This document shows, piece after piece, positions 8,566 through 15,331 of a stretch of 17,291 nucleotides of DNA; the first letter of the stretch is position 1, and each line of letters opens with the position of its first letter. Position numbers and translations under genes: made by a program. Source of the stretch: Kiloniellaceae bacterium (GTDB taxonomy: Bacteria > Pseudomonadota > Alphaproteobacteria > Kiloniellales > Kiloniellaceae); the NCBI GenBank assembly GCA_028280915.1, contig JANQKX010000434.1, positions 1 to 17,291 of the forward strand, in the 5' to 3' direction. The notes under the pieces are model-generated. The model was not told the DNA's origin and ran no database searches. It was given only the letters and a program-made list of their open reading frames with translations.

Positions 8566-8772
8566 ATGGACAAACCAAGTCCCGAACAGCTGCGGCAACG
8601 GCTGGAAACCCTGAAAACTGAGCATCGTGACCTGGATGACGTCATTGTGCGCCTGGTGGATTCCGGCCCCTATGATCAGCTCCAAATGCAACGGCTCAAA
8701 AAGCGCAAACTGCGTTTGAAGGACGAGATCCTCAAGGTCGAGGACGAGCTTTTCCCGGACATCATCGCCTAA
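8566..8772 (+). CDS. DUF465 (YdcH-like) small protein, 68 aa
   Basis: Small charged helical protein of the DUF465 family. Visible: an N-terminal helix LRQRLETLKTEHRDLDDVIV (residues 9-28), a short turn at about 31-38, then the basic second helix QMQRLKKRKLRLKDEILKVE (40-59), which is the family hallmark. The frame is open from 8395 upstream, but homology begins at the ATG at 8566, preceded by a weak AAGAG. A TATACT -10 candidate (8529-8534) would place transcription start about 25 bases before the ATG; its -35 region is poor. It is the longer of two DUF465 genes in the window. Its gene ends 70 bases before the stop of the convergent diguanylate cyclase. Role unknown. Confidence 0.85.
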   Translation: MDKPSPEQLRQRLETLKTEHRDLDDVIVRLVDSGPYDQLQMQRLKKRKLRLKDEILKVEDELFPDIIA

Positions 8773-8842
8773 CCCGATTTCAGACCGGCTTGCGGGCGGC
8801 CCCATAGATCTGAAGCGCCATCCGGCGCATGACCAAGCGCGG

Positions 8843-9682
8843 CTATTTGGCCGAGGGGCCAGCCGCCGCTGGGGCATTGGAAGCAGGGCCATCGGCATTG
8901 GAAGCAGGGCCATCGGCATTTGGGGCATCGGCCACAGGGGCATCATCGGCACCCCGCTTGTTCATGTACATGGCCCGGTCCGCCGCCTCCAGGGCCGCGT
9001 CGACCTTTTCCCCCGCGACGATGGTGTGGACCCCATAAGCCACGGCGACCGGCACGGTTTCGCCACGCCAATTCAAGGGTTGGGCGGCGATCTCCGCAGC
9101 CAGGCTGGCGGCCTTGGCCGCAGCGGTCTCTCCATCCGATTGGGTCAGGATCAAACCGAACTCGTCACCGCCCAAGCGGCCCACCACGTCCGAGGCCCGC
9201 ACGGAATTGACCAGCACGGTGGCCACATGATGCAGGGCCTGATCGCCGGCGGCGTGGCCCCAGCGGTCGTTGATCTGCTTCATCCCGTTCATGTCGAAAT
9301 AAATCACCGAACTGGTGATCCCGTAACGATCGGCGAAGGAGGCGGTGCGCGTCAATTCCCGCACAAAGGCCCGGCGGTTGAGCACCGGCACCAAGGCATC
9401 CTCGTCGGCCAGCTGCTCCAGGTATTCCACCCGCTTACGCGCCACGTCCAGCTCGCCACGCAGGTTCTCCACCTCGGCCATCAGTTTGTCGATGGCCTCC
9501 TTGACCTTGGGCGTCAGATCCACTTCGGAAAGACCGATCACGGTCGCCACATCGCCGACCCGGCGCCCGGCTTGCACACCGGCCGCCGGTCTGACCGGTG
9601 TCGCCGGTCCGACTGGGCCCGTCGGCGTGATGGGGCCTGCCGGCGTGATGGGTGTCCCGCCTCCCGTATTTCGCACCTTCAT
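8843..9682 (-). CDS. GGDEF-domain diguanylate cyclase
   Basis: Cytoplasmic enzyme predicted to make cyclic di-GMP from two GTP. Start at the second ATG (9680-9682), six bases after GAGGT; the upstream ATG at 9688 abuts that site. The 279 residues comprise a Gly/Pro/Thr-rich N-terminal linker (about 5-35), a heptad-like coiled coil (VKEAIDKLMAEVENLRGELD, about 60-79, continuing to about 93) that probably dimerises, and the GGDEF domain (about 95-245). The active site is intact: metal-binding Asp130 in YFDMNGMKQIND, GHAAGD, and RLGGDEFGLIL with GGDEF at 171-175. An RASD (162-165) five residues before the motif is a canonical inhibitory I-site, so product inhibition is expected. There is no sensor domain, transmembrane segment or EAL domain. 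The tail contains tandemly repeated DGPASNA encoded by a DNA repeat. Confidence 0.93.
   Translation of the reverse strand: MKVRNTGGGTPITPAGPITPTGPVGPATPVRPAAGVQAGRRVGDVATVIGLSEVDLTPKVKEAIDKLMAEVENLRGELDVARKRVEYLEQLADEDALVPVLNRRAFVRELTRTASFADRYGITSSVIYFDMNGMKQINDRWGHAAGDQALHHVATVLVNSVRASDVVGRLGGDEFGLILTQSDGETAAAKAASLAAEIAAQPLNWRGETVPVAVAYGVHTIVAGEKVDAALEAADRAMYMNKRGADDAPVADAPNADGPASNADGPASNAPAAAGPSAK
8874..8930. repeat. 21-bp tandem repeat in the 3' end of the GGDEF gene
   Basis: Two perfect 21-base copies, 8874-8894 and 8895-8915 (each beginning GCATTGGAAGCAG), followed by a shortened 15-base third copy (8916-8930). In-frame with the GGDEF gene, they encode a repeated Asp/Gly/Pro/Ala/Ser/Asn heptapeptide in the C-terminal tail. 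Copy number could vary between strains without breaking the frame. Confidence 0.9.
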
Positions 9683-9875
9683 GCCCATACCTCGGTCCGC
9701 GACGCCATCGCTCGGCCCCTGCCCGGCCGATGTTTTTGCGGCGCCAGATAATTTTCTATAACATGAAGCACTATTCCGCTGGGATAAAGTCTTTGTTTAT
9801 GACAGCTTGGGCGCTTGCTTAACCGCAGGGGGCCATGGGGGGCCCGAGTGACGGCGGGGAAGAACGGGGAACATC

Positions 9876-10373
9876 ATGAGTGAAGGGGCACCACTGGTCG
9901 GCGTGATCATGGGCAGTCAGTCCGACTGGCCCACCATGAAACATGCCGCGGATATCTTGGAAACTCTCAACGTGCCCTACGAGGCCAGAATCATCTCCGC
10001 CCATCGCACACCGCAACGCCTCTATGAGTATGCCGAGCAAGCCCGGGGCCGGGGCCTCAAGGTCATCATCGCCGGCGCCGGCGGCTCGGCCCACCTGCCG
10101 GGCATGACGGCGGCCATCACGCCCCTGCCGGTTTTTGGCGTGCCCGTGGAAAGCCGCAACCTGGGCAGTCAAGACAGCCTGCTGTCCATCGTGCAGATGC
10201 CCGCCGGCGTGCCGGTGGGGACCTTGGCCATCGGCCGGGCGGGCGCCGTCAACGCGGCGCTACTGGCCGCCGCGGTCCTGGCCCTCGGCAACGACCAGAT
10301 CGCCGCCGCCTTGGATCAGTGGCGTGAGGCCCGGACCAACGCCGTCGCCCTGGTCCCCGAGCGAGAGGATTAA
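9876..10373 (+). CDS. purE: N5-carboxyaminoimidazole ribonucleotide mutase PurE (class I)
   Basis: Converts N5-CAIR to CAIR in de novo purine synthesis, acting after PurK. The 165 residues, the usual class I length, show the phosphate-binding MGSQSDWPTM (12-21), the catalytic histidine His43 in ISAHRTP, the AGAGGSAHLPGM loop, and LLSIVQMPAGVPVGTLAIG near the middle. In the loop, Ser replaces the more common Ala (AGAGGAAHLPGM), a conservative change. The ATG is five bases after CGGGGA (9865-9870). It is the first gene of a purE-purK pair, with five bases between them. The upstream spacer from the divergent GGDEF gene has a TATAAC candidate -10 (9757-9762) but no convincing -35. Confidence 0.96.
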   Translation: MSEGAPLVGVIMGSQSDWPTMKHAADILETLNVPYEARIISAHRTPQRLYEYAEQARGRGLKVIIAGAGGSAHLPGMTAAITPLPVFGVPVESRNLGSQDSLLSIVQMPAGVPVGTLAIGRAGAVNAALLAAAVLALGNDQIAAALDQWREARTNAVALVPERED

Positions 10374-10378
10374 CGGTC

Positions 10379-11500
10379 ATGGCATCAAACGGCCCTTTGC
10401 CCCTCGCGCCGGGGGCGGTCATCGGTATTCTCGGCGGCGGTCAGCTGGGCCGCATGGCCGCCCAAGCGGCCGCGCAAATGGGCTACCGCAGCCATGTCTA
10501 CTGCCCCACAGCTCACGAACCGGCCAGCCAGGTCACCGACCTCTGTACCGTTGCCGCCTATGACGATTGGGCGGCCTTGAGCGTTTTTGCCGATCACGTG
10601 GACGTGGTCACCTTCGAATTTGAAAATGTCCCGGCCGCCACGGCGGCCCACTTGGCCGAGCGGGTTGCCGTGCACCCCAGCCCCCAGGTGCTCGCCATCT
10701 GCCAGAACCGCCTGCGCGAAAAGGGGTTTTGCCGCTCGGTCGGCGTACCCACGACCCAATATGCCCCGGTGCGAGATCGGGAAAGCCTGCAAGCGGCCCT
10801 TGCCAACTTTCCCCTGCCCGCGGTCTTGAAAACCACCGAACTGGGCTATGACGGCAAGGGGCAAACCACTCTCATGCCCGGGGCCGATCCGGCCGAAGCC
10901 TGGGCGGCCATCGCCGGCGATAAGGGGGAACTGGAAGCCATCCTGGAAGCCTTCGTGGATTTCCGCCTGGAAATCTCGGTGATTGTCGCCCGGGATGCGA
11001 CAGGACATATCGAGAGTTTTGTGCCGGTGGAAAACCGCCACAAGAACCACATCCTGGACAAGACCTTGGCACCGGCCGACATCCCTGACGCCGTGGCGGC
11101 GCAAGCCAAGGCCATCGCCACCACCATCGCCGAGAAAATCGATCTGACCGGCATGTTGGGCATCGAAATGTTCGTGACCCGGGACGATCAGGTTTTGGTG
11201 AACGAAATGGCGCCCCGTCCCCATAACTCCGGCCACTGGACCATGGACGCCTGCCTGGTGTCCCAATTCGAGCAGTTCATCCGCGCCGTGGCCGGGCTGC
11301 CGCTGGGCGCGCCCAAGCGCCATTCCAACGCGGTCATGAACAATCTAGTCGGCGCCGATGCCAATCACTGGCTGGAACTTCTGGCCGAACCCGGCGCCAA
11401 GCTCCACCTCTACGGCAAGAACCAGGCCCGCCCGGGCCGCAAGATGGGTCACGTGAACCGCTTGCTGCCCTTGGACGTGAAACCAACTTCGTTGGATTGA
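10379..11500 (+). CDS. purK: N5-carboxyaminoimidazole ribonucleotide synthetase PurK
   Basis: ATP-grasp enzyme that carboxylates AIR to N5-CAIR using ATP and bicarbonate, handing it to PurE. The 373 residues have the N-terminal pre-ATP-grasp motif GILGGGQLGRMAAQAA (about 16-31), FEFENVP (79-85), the ATP-binding loop LGYDGKGQ (155-162), FVPVENRHKNHILDKTLAP, GMLGIEMFV and the family signature NEMAPRPHNSGHWTMDAC (275-292). The ATG follows the purE stop by five bases, and its ribosome site, GAGAGGA, is inside the end of purE, consistent with translational coupling. It ends 32 bases before the stop of the convergent coq9-like gene; no hairpin with a T-tract was seen in between. Confidence 0.96.
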   Translation: MASNGPLPLAPGAVIGILGGGQLGRMAAQAAAQMGYRSHVYCPTAHEPASQVTDLCTVAAYDDWAALSVFADHVDVVTFEFENVPAATAAHLAERVAVHPSPQVLAICQNRLREKGFCRSVGVPTTQYAPVRDRESLQAALANFPLPAVLKTTELGYDGKGQTTLMPGADPAEAWAAIAGDKGELEAILEAFVDFRLEISVIVARDATGHIESFVPVENRHKNHILDKTLAPADIPDAVAAQAKAIATTIAEKIDLTGMLGIEMFVTRDDQVLVNEMAPRPHNSGHWTMDACLVSQFEQFIRAVAGLPLGAPKRHSNAVMNNLVGADANHWLELLAEPGAKLHLYGKNQARPGRKMGHVNRLLPLDVKPTSLD

Positions 11501-11532
11501 CCTCCTCTTTCAGATCCGGCTTGCGATTGGGG

Positions 11533-12204
11533 TCAGAGCGTGCGCGCGAAGGGGCCCTTGTTGCGCAGGGTGCTGCGGACCTTGTGGCGGGCCGCCATCA
11601 AACGATCCGGCACGGATAACAGGCGGCCCATGGTCTTGCCCAGGGTACCGCCCACCTTCAGCACTTCCGAGATGCGCCGGTCCAAAAAAGCCCAGGTGGC
11701 GGCGAAATCCTCGGACTTGTCATTCAGCCAGTACGCCAAGGTGGTGCTGTAGACACCGGCCAGCAACAGTCGCTTGCTGTAGAAGTTGTAGTCCACCGAG
11801 CGATCGCCGATGCCGTGCCAAATAGCATCCACCGTGCGGTAGAGGCTAGCCAGGCCGGCGGCGCCGTTCTGCGGCAAGGCATAGTGTGACAACCCCCGGC
11901 GCACTGCTTCCCGGTGGGGCGCCACGGCCTCCAGGCGCAGACGCACCGCCGTCGCCACCCGTTCGCGCACTTTCAGGACGGCCAAATCCACCTCCGCCAG
12001 GGCGTTCAGCATTTGCATGTCGGCCCGGCTGCAAAACAGCCGCAGCGCCTCTTCCGGCCCGCCCGGCAGGAGGGCATCCAACTGGGCCGGGCTCAGTTTC
12101 AGCTCTTCCGCGGCGGAGCGCACCGCCTGCTGGCTCCACCCGTCGAAAACCACATGGCCCAAAATGGCCTCCAGCAAGTTTTGCCGCTCTTGATCCATGG
12201 CCAT
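11533..12204 (-). CDS. COQ9 family protein (ubiquinone biosynthesis)
   Basis: Homologue of the mitochondrial lipid-binding protein COQ9, which assists COQ7 hydroxylation in ubiquinone synthesis. Pfam describes the bacterial family as 'rpsU-divergently transcribed', which matches this neighbourhood. The 223 residues have a TetR-like helical N-terminal half (GWSQQAVRSAAEELKLSPAQ, 22-41) and the conserved core DRSVDYNFYSKRLLLAGVYS (134-153) followed by TTLAYWLNDKSEDFAATWAF and a FLDRRI helix. The start ATG is seven bases after AAGGA; a second ATG lies two codons downstream (MDQER). It follows def on the same strand by 56 bases and is probably co-transcribed. The spacer contains a small GGCGG-CGCTAA-CCGCC hairpin followed by TTT, possibly attenuating. 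It has no enzymatic motif; membrane association through an amphipathic helix is known for COQ9 and inferred here. Confidence 0.9.
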   Translation of the reverse strand: MAMDQERQNLLEAILGHVVFDGWSQQAVRSAAEELKLSPAQLDALLPGGPEEALRLFCSRADMQMLNALAEVDLAVLKVRERVATAVRLRLEAVAPHREAVRRGLSHYALPQNGAAGLASLYRTVDAIWHGIGDRSVDYNFYSKRLLLAGVYSTTLAYWLNDKSEDFAATWAFLDRRISEVLKVGGTLGKTMGRLLSVPDRLMAARHKVRSTLRNKGPFARTL

Positions 12205-12260
12205 AACTTTATCCTTTCCTCTTTACCCAAAGGCGGTTAGCGCCGCCCATCCCTTGCCGA

Positions 12261-12839
12261 TCAGGCCCGCTGGGCCCGCTCCACTTCCGACATAAAGGCC
12301 AGGGTGGACAGATCGACCATGCGTTGGGGGTACAAAATGCCGTCCAGGTGATCATACTCATGCTGAACCACCCGGGCATGAAAGCCGCTGGCCTCGCGCA
12401 CCAGCTCTTGGCCGTCCAAGGTCAAGCCCCGATAGCGCACGTGGCGGTAGCGCGGCACCTGCCCCACCAAGCCGGGAACGGACAAGCAGGCCTCCGGCCC
12501 CAGATCCTTTTCGTCGCCCAAGAGCTCGACCACGGGGTTGATCAGCACGGTCAAGGGCACGGCGAAGGGGCTCGTTTCCCGCGTTCCCGCGCCACTTTCG
12601 GAATCTCCCGGATCGGCCTCAGCCGGCTCTCCGGCCCGATCCCGCGCCACATAAAACATCAAAACCCGGAGCGGCACATGAACCTGGGGCGCGGCCAAGC
12701 CCGTGCCGCCCGCGTCCTTCATGGTCGCCAGCATGTCACTCGCCAGTTGACGCACCTCAGGGGCCGCAGGGTCGGCCACTTCCGCCGCCCGTTGTTTCAA
12801 CACGGGATGCCCCATGGAGGCAATTTTCAAAATGGCCAT
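12261..12839 (-). CDS. def: peptide deformylase
   Basis: Fe/Zn hydrolase that removes the N-formyl group from nascent proteins. The 192 residues carry motif 1 GTGLAAPQ (45-52), motif 2 EACLS (116-120) with metal ligand Cys118, and motif 3 HEYDH (160-164) with the two histidine ligands and the catalytic Glu161. Motif 2 is normally EGCLS; here Ala replaces the glycine. Between motifs 1 and 2 is an acidic, low-complexity insertion (about residues 68-92, rich in Asp/Glu/Ser/Gly) not seen in standard enzymes. The ATG follows GAGGAAGGACCG. It lies upstream of the coq9-like gene and divergent from rpsU across 288 bases. The family is certain; the insertion and Ala117 make it worth asking whether this is the main deformylase or a secondary copy. 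No fmt gene is adjacent. Confidence 0.93.
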   Translation of the reverse strand: MAILKIASMGHPVLKQRAAEVADPAAPEVRQLASDMLATMKDAGGTGLAAPQVHVPLRVLMFYVARDRAGEPAEADPGDSESGAGTRETSPFAVPLTVLINPVVELLGDEKDLGPEACLSVPGLVGQVPRYRHVRYRGLTLDGQELVREASGFHARVVQHEYDHLDGILYPQRMVDLSTLAFMSEVERAQRA

Positions 12840-13127
12840 CGGTCCTTCCTCATTCTTCCTTCAATATGGTGATAAGGCCTTGATGGGTAAAGATAGAATG
12901 CCCAATTGTCGCAAAGGCCCTTAACGGAAAATTAACCCTGTTTGGGGCACACAACTTGGTCACAAAGGACTTTCTTTCCGGATTGTCCTATGGTACCAGA
13001 GCCGCAGCTTGCTTAGACTTGGTCTTCGCAAACACGTTGTTTTGTCTCGTTTTCTGAAATCTGTCCCGTAACTACCTGCTTTGGGGTCAATCTGGCCTAG
13101 AGCACTGGAAAGGAGTTTTGAGCGTCC
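12840..13127. promoter_or_regulatory. divergent def/rpsU intergenic region
   Basis: A 288-base AT-richer spacer that must carry promoters for def-coq9 (left) and rpsU (right). It contains the CtrA-like box listed separately. No sigma-70 promoter with a well-spaced pair of hexamers could be picked for either gene. A minus-strand ORF of 67 codons (12960-13163) overlaps the rpsU start and looks like chance. Confidence 0.4.
12921..12935. promoter_or_regulatory. candidate CtrA-binding box TTAA-N7-TTAA
   Basis: TTAA (12921-12924), seven bases (CGGAAAA), then TTAA (12932-12935), followed by C. This is the full-length CtrA consensus spacing described in Caulobacter and other alphaproteobacteria. It lies 82 bases upstream of def and 193 bases upstream of rpsU. 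It is a pattern match only. Confidence 0.4.
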
Positions 13128-13331
13128 GTGCAAGTACAAGTCCGCGACAATAACGTCGATCAAGCCCTCCGCGCGCTGAAAAAGAAACTGCAGCGCGAGG
13201 GTGTCTTCCGGGAAATGAAGCTTCGCCGGGATTTTGAAAAACCCTCCGCGCGCAAAAAGCGGGAACGGGCCGAAGCCGTTCGGCGCTATCGCAAGCTGCT
13301 GCGCAAGCGGATGGACCGCGAAGGCTTCTAA
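13128..13331 (+). CDS. rpsU: 30S ribosomal protein S21 (bS21)
   Basis: Small basic protein of the 30S subunit platform. The 67 residues show the hallmark QVRDNNVDQALRALKKKLQR, then EGVFREMKLRRDFEKPSARK and a basic tail ending RKRMDREGF. The start is GTG at 13128. It is the only possible start in frame, because TGA sits three codons upstream (13119-13121). The ribosome site AAAGGAG (13109-13115) is 12 bases away, a long spacer. It is divergent from def-coq9, the typical alphaproteobacterial arrangement, and is followed after 146 bases by a strong terminator. Confidence 0.95.
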   Translation: MQVQVRDNNVDQALRALKKKLQREGVFREMKLRRDFEKPSARKKRERAEAVRRYRKLLRKRMDREGF

Positions 13332-13477
13332 TCACGCCCGCGACACCCGTCATCCCGCGGTCGCCTTGATCGCGGGCAGCCTGGGTTCAGCGGTCATTGC
13401 CTTCAGCAATCCTTTCGTGGCAACGTCGCGGCACCTTCCTCCAGGCTTTTGGGGTGCAGGCGGCGGATTTTAAGTGG

Positions 13478-13510
13478 AACCACACCGGCCACCGGTGTGG
13501 TTTTTGTTGT
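13478..13510 (+). terminator. Rho-independent terminator after rpsU
   Basis: A perfect 11-bp stem, AACCACACCGG (13478-13488) and CCGGTGTGGTT (13492-13502), with a 3-base loop. It continues TTTGTTGTT on the plus strand. It is the clearest intrinsic terminator in the window. It ends plus-strand transcripts from rpsU before the SDR gene that begins at 13554. Confidence 0.88.
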
Positions 13511-13511
13511 T

Positions 13512-13529
13512 CCGGCAAGCTCTTGCCGG
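13512..13529. other. near-perfect palindrome upstream of the second SDR gene
   Basis: CCGGCAAG (13512-13519), CT, CTTGCCGG (13522-13529): two perfect 8-bp arms with a 2-base centre. It lies 24 bases before the SDR start, directly after the rpsU terminator. The tight centre fits a dimeric repressor operator better than an RNA hairpin, but no regulator gene is next to it. Confidence 0.4.
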
Positions 13530-13553
13530 TAAGCCCTTGAAGGACTTGGAAAG

Positions 13554-14396
13554 ATGGCCTCACAGTGTGAAAGACTCAAAGGCAAAATCGCCGTTGTCAC
13601 CGGCGGCAACTCCGGCATCGGCCGGGGCATCGTGCTCCGCTTCATCCGCGAAGGCGCGGCCGTCGCTCTGATCGGCCGGGATCATGAAAAAGGCCGCCGG
13701 GTGCTCGATGAGGTTGCAAACCTGGGCGGCAGCGCCCGCTTTTTTGCCGCCGACCTGGCCGACGAGCAGCAGGTGGCCGACCTGGTGCCGCAAATCACCG
13801 CCGAGTTCGGCGCCCTCCACATCCTGGTCAACAACGCGGGCATCTATGCCTCGCGCAGCGGCCTTGAGCCGGAAGACGGCCCCGGCGTGCGCTGGGACCG
13901 GCTGCGCGGCGCCAATCTGGACGGCTCCTACTTCATGAGCGCCTACTGCCTGCCGGCCCTGGCGGCGCAAAAGGGTGCGGCCATTGTCAATATCTCCTCC
14001 ACCGCGACCCTGCACGGCAATTGGGGCCTTTATTGCGTGGCCAAGGCCGGCGTGGAAGGTCTCACCCGCGCCTTTGCCGCCGAAGGCGCGCCCCATGGCA
14101 TCCGGGTCAACGGCATCAGCCCGGGCTGGATCGCCTCGGATCCCGGTAAGGAGGCCGAGGCCAGCGGCTCCTCCGACGGCAAGTGGGACCTGCCCCCCTC
14201 CCTCTTCGACCGCATGGGCACGGTGGATGAAATCGCCACCGCCGCGGTTTTCCTCGCCTCCGACGAGGCTTCCTTCGTCACCGGTCAGACCTTGATCGTG
14301 GACGGGGGGCTGTCCATCATCGACTATCCCTCCCTGCCCATGCTGGAAAAGGACGGGCATCGGCTGCAATCTCAAGTCTTGGCCAAAAAGCCCTGA
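13554..14396 (+). CDS. short-chain dehydrogenase/reductase (SDR family)
   Basis: Classical SDR of 280 residues. The cofactor site is TGGNSGIG (16-23). Arg42 after strand 2 (LIGRD) suggests NADP(H) preference, unlike the other SDR in the window. NNAG is at 93-96. Catalytic residues read Asn121 (ANLDGSY), Ser148/149 (NISST), Tyr160 and Lys164 (YCVAK). PGWIASDPG and SFVTGQTLIVDGG are typical. The ATG is nine bases after AAGGA (13540-13544). It extends about 20 residues beyond the usual SDR end (YPSLPMLEKDGHRLQSQVLA). It is isolated by the upstream terminator and convergent with the transporter downstream, so probably monocistronic. Substrate unknown. Confidence 0.9.
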   Translation: MASQCERLKGKIAVVTGGNSGIGRGIVLRFIREGAAVALIGRDHEKGRRVLDEVANLGGSARFFAADLADEQQVADLVPQITAEFGALHILVNNAGIYASRSGLEPEDGPGVRWDRLRGANLDGSYFMSAYCLPALAAQKGAAIVNISSTATLHGNWGLYCVAKAGVEGLTRAFAAEGAPHGIRVNGISPGWIASDPGKEAEASGSSDGKWDLPPSLFDRMGTVDEIATAAVFLASDEASFVTGQTLIVDGGLSIIDYPSLPMLEKDGHRLQSQVLAKKP

Positions 14397-14407
14397 CCCA
14401 TGGGTCA
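14394..14407. other. palindrome formed by the two stop codons of a convergent gene pair
   Basis: TGACCCATGGGTCA is a perfect 14-bp palindrome. Its left TGA (14394-14396) is the SDR stop and its right end (TCA, 14405-14407) is the TGA stop of the minus-strand transporter. The two genes therefore end symmetrically with only eight bases between them. Confidence 0.9.
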
Positions 14408-15289
14408 AACGCCCTCCTTGGCCGGTGTGAATAGCTGAGACGCAAAAACCGCCGCGATCACCAAGGCGGCCCCAAAGACCTGATGCAGGGTTAGGACCTC
14501 GGCCAAAAGCAGCACCGCCAGCCCCACGGTGATCACCGGTTCCAGATTCATGATCATCGCCGAACGGGCCGGGCCGATAAAGGTGACAGCGGCGAACATA
14601 CAGAAAAAGGCAATCGCAAAGGCCAAGGCCGCCGCCAGGGTCACGCCAATCGCCACGGCCTCCGCCGGCGGCAGCACCCAGGCTTGGCGCAGCACCAAAA
14701 TGCCCGTCACCAGCACCAGGCCGCTGGCCGCCATGTAAAAGGTCATAAGCGCCGGCGGAAGCCGGTTCAACTTGCGGCCGGACCAAAGGTAGGCGCTGGC
14801 CACCCCGAGCGCCGCCAAGGCGGCAAAAACCAAGCCGGTCATGTTCAACTGCTCGAAGCCCACGTGCAGACAGACGGCCAGGCCGATCAAGGCCGCCAGC
14901 AGACAGGCCAACTGCACCGGGGCGGGCCGTCGCCGGTCCCAGGCCGATTCGCCCAAAGAGGTGAGCAAGGGGAAGGCGTAAAAGATCAGCACCGCCAGGC
15001 TGACGGGGATGAAATCGAACGCCGCCATGAGACAGGCCGAGCCGGCGTTATAAAAAAGCCCGGCGATGATGCAGTGGCGCAATTCCCCCGGCTGGAGCTT
15101 GAAGGCGATGTTTTGCAGGCGCAGCCACAAGCCGCAGAGCATCAGGAAGATCACCAGCCGCAAGACCAGCAGGCTTTCCACATTGGTCGCCAGGTCGTAA
15201 ACCAGGGGCGCCAAGACATTGGAAAAGCTGATAAAGACGGCCGCCGCCAAGACCAAGGCAAAGCCCAGGCTTTTATGGGAAGGGCTCAC
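14405..15289 (-). CDS. DMT superfamily transporter, EamA domains
   Basis: Inner-membrane permease of the drug/metabolite transporter superfamily, 294 residues with about ten hydrophobic segments in two EamA repeats. First repeat: FALVLAAAVFISFSNVLAPL through FIPVSLAVLIFYAFPLLTSL. Second repeat: TGLVFAALAALGVASAYLW through MNLEPVITVGLAVLLLAEVL and FGAALVIAAVFASQLF; the (L)EPV motif before a long hydrophobic helix is typical. The start is GTG (15287-15289) with only a weak upstream AGG; no better in-frame start exists up to the pntB end. It follows pntB by 42 bases on the same strand, so read-through from the pnt operon is possible. The spacer has the palindrome CCGGGGCGCCCCGG (15314-15327). 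The substrate cannot be predicted; members export amino acids, metabolites or drugs. Confidence 0.87.
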   Translation of the reverse strand: MSPSHKSLGFALVLAAAVFISFSNVLAPLVYDLATNVESLLVLRLVIFLMLCGLWLRLQNIAFKLQPGELRHCIIAGLFYNAGSACLMAAFDFIPVSLAVLIFYAFPLLTSLGESAWDRRRPAPVQLACLLAALIGLAVCLHVGFEQLNMTGLVFAALAALGVASAYLWSGRKLNRLPPALMTFYMAASGLVLVTGILVLRQAWVLPPAEAVAIGVTLAAALAFAIAFFCMFAAVTFIGPARSAMIMNLEPVITVGLAVLLLAEVLTLHQVFGAALVIAAVFASQLFTPAKEGV

Positions 15290-15331
15290 CGGATCGGAAC
15301 CTAACCAAAGTCGCCGGGGCGCCCCGGGCCA

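Noticed and set aside
12960..13163. A 67-codon minus-strand ORF in the def/rpsU spacer
   Set aside because: It overlaps the rpsU ribosome site and start, has no ribosome site of its own that I can see and no recognisable motif.
13560..14786. A 408-codon minus-strand ORF across the SDR and the transporter end
   Set aside because: It overlaps two well supported genes in other frames and has Gly/Ala/Arg-rich, motif-free sequence.
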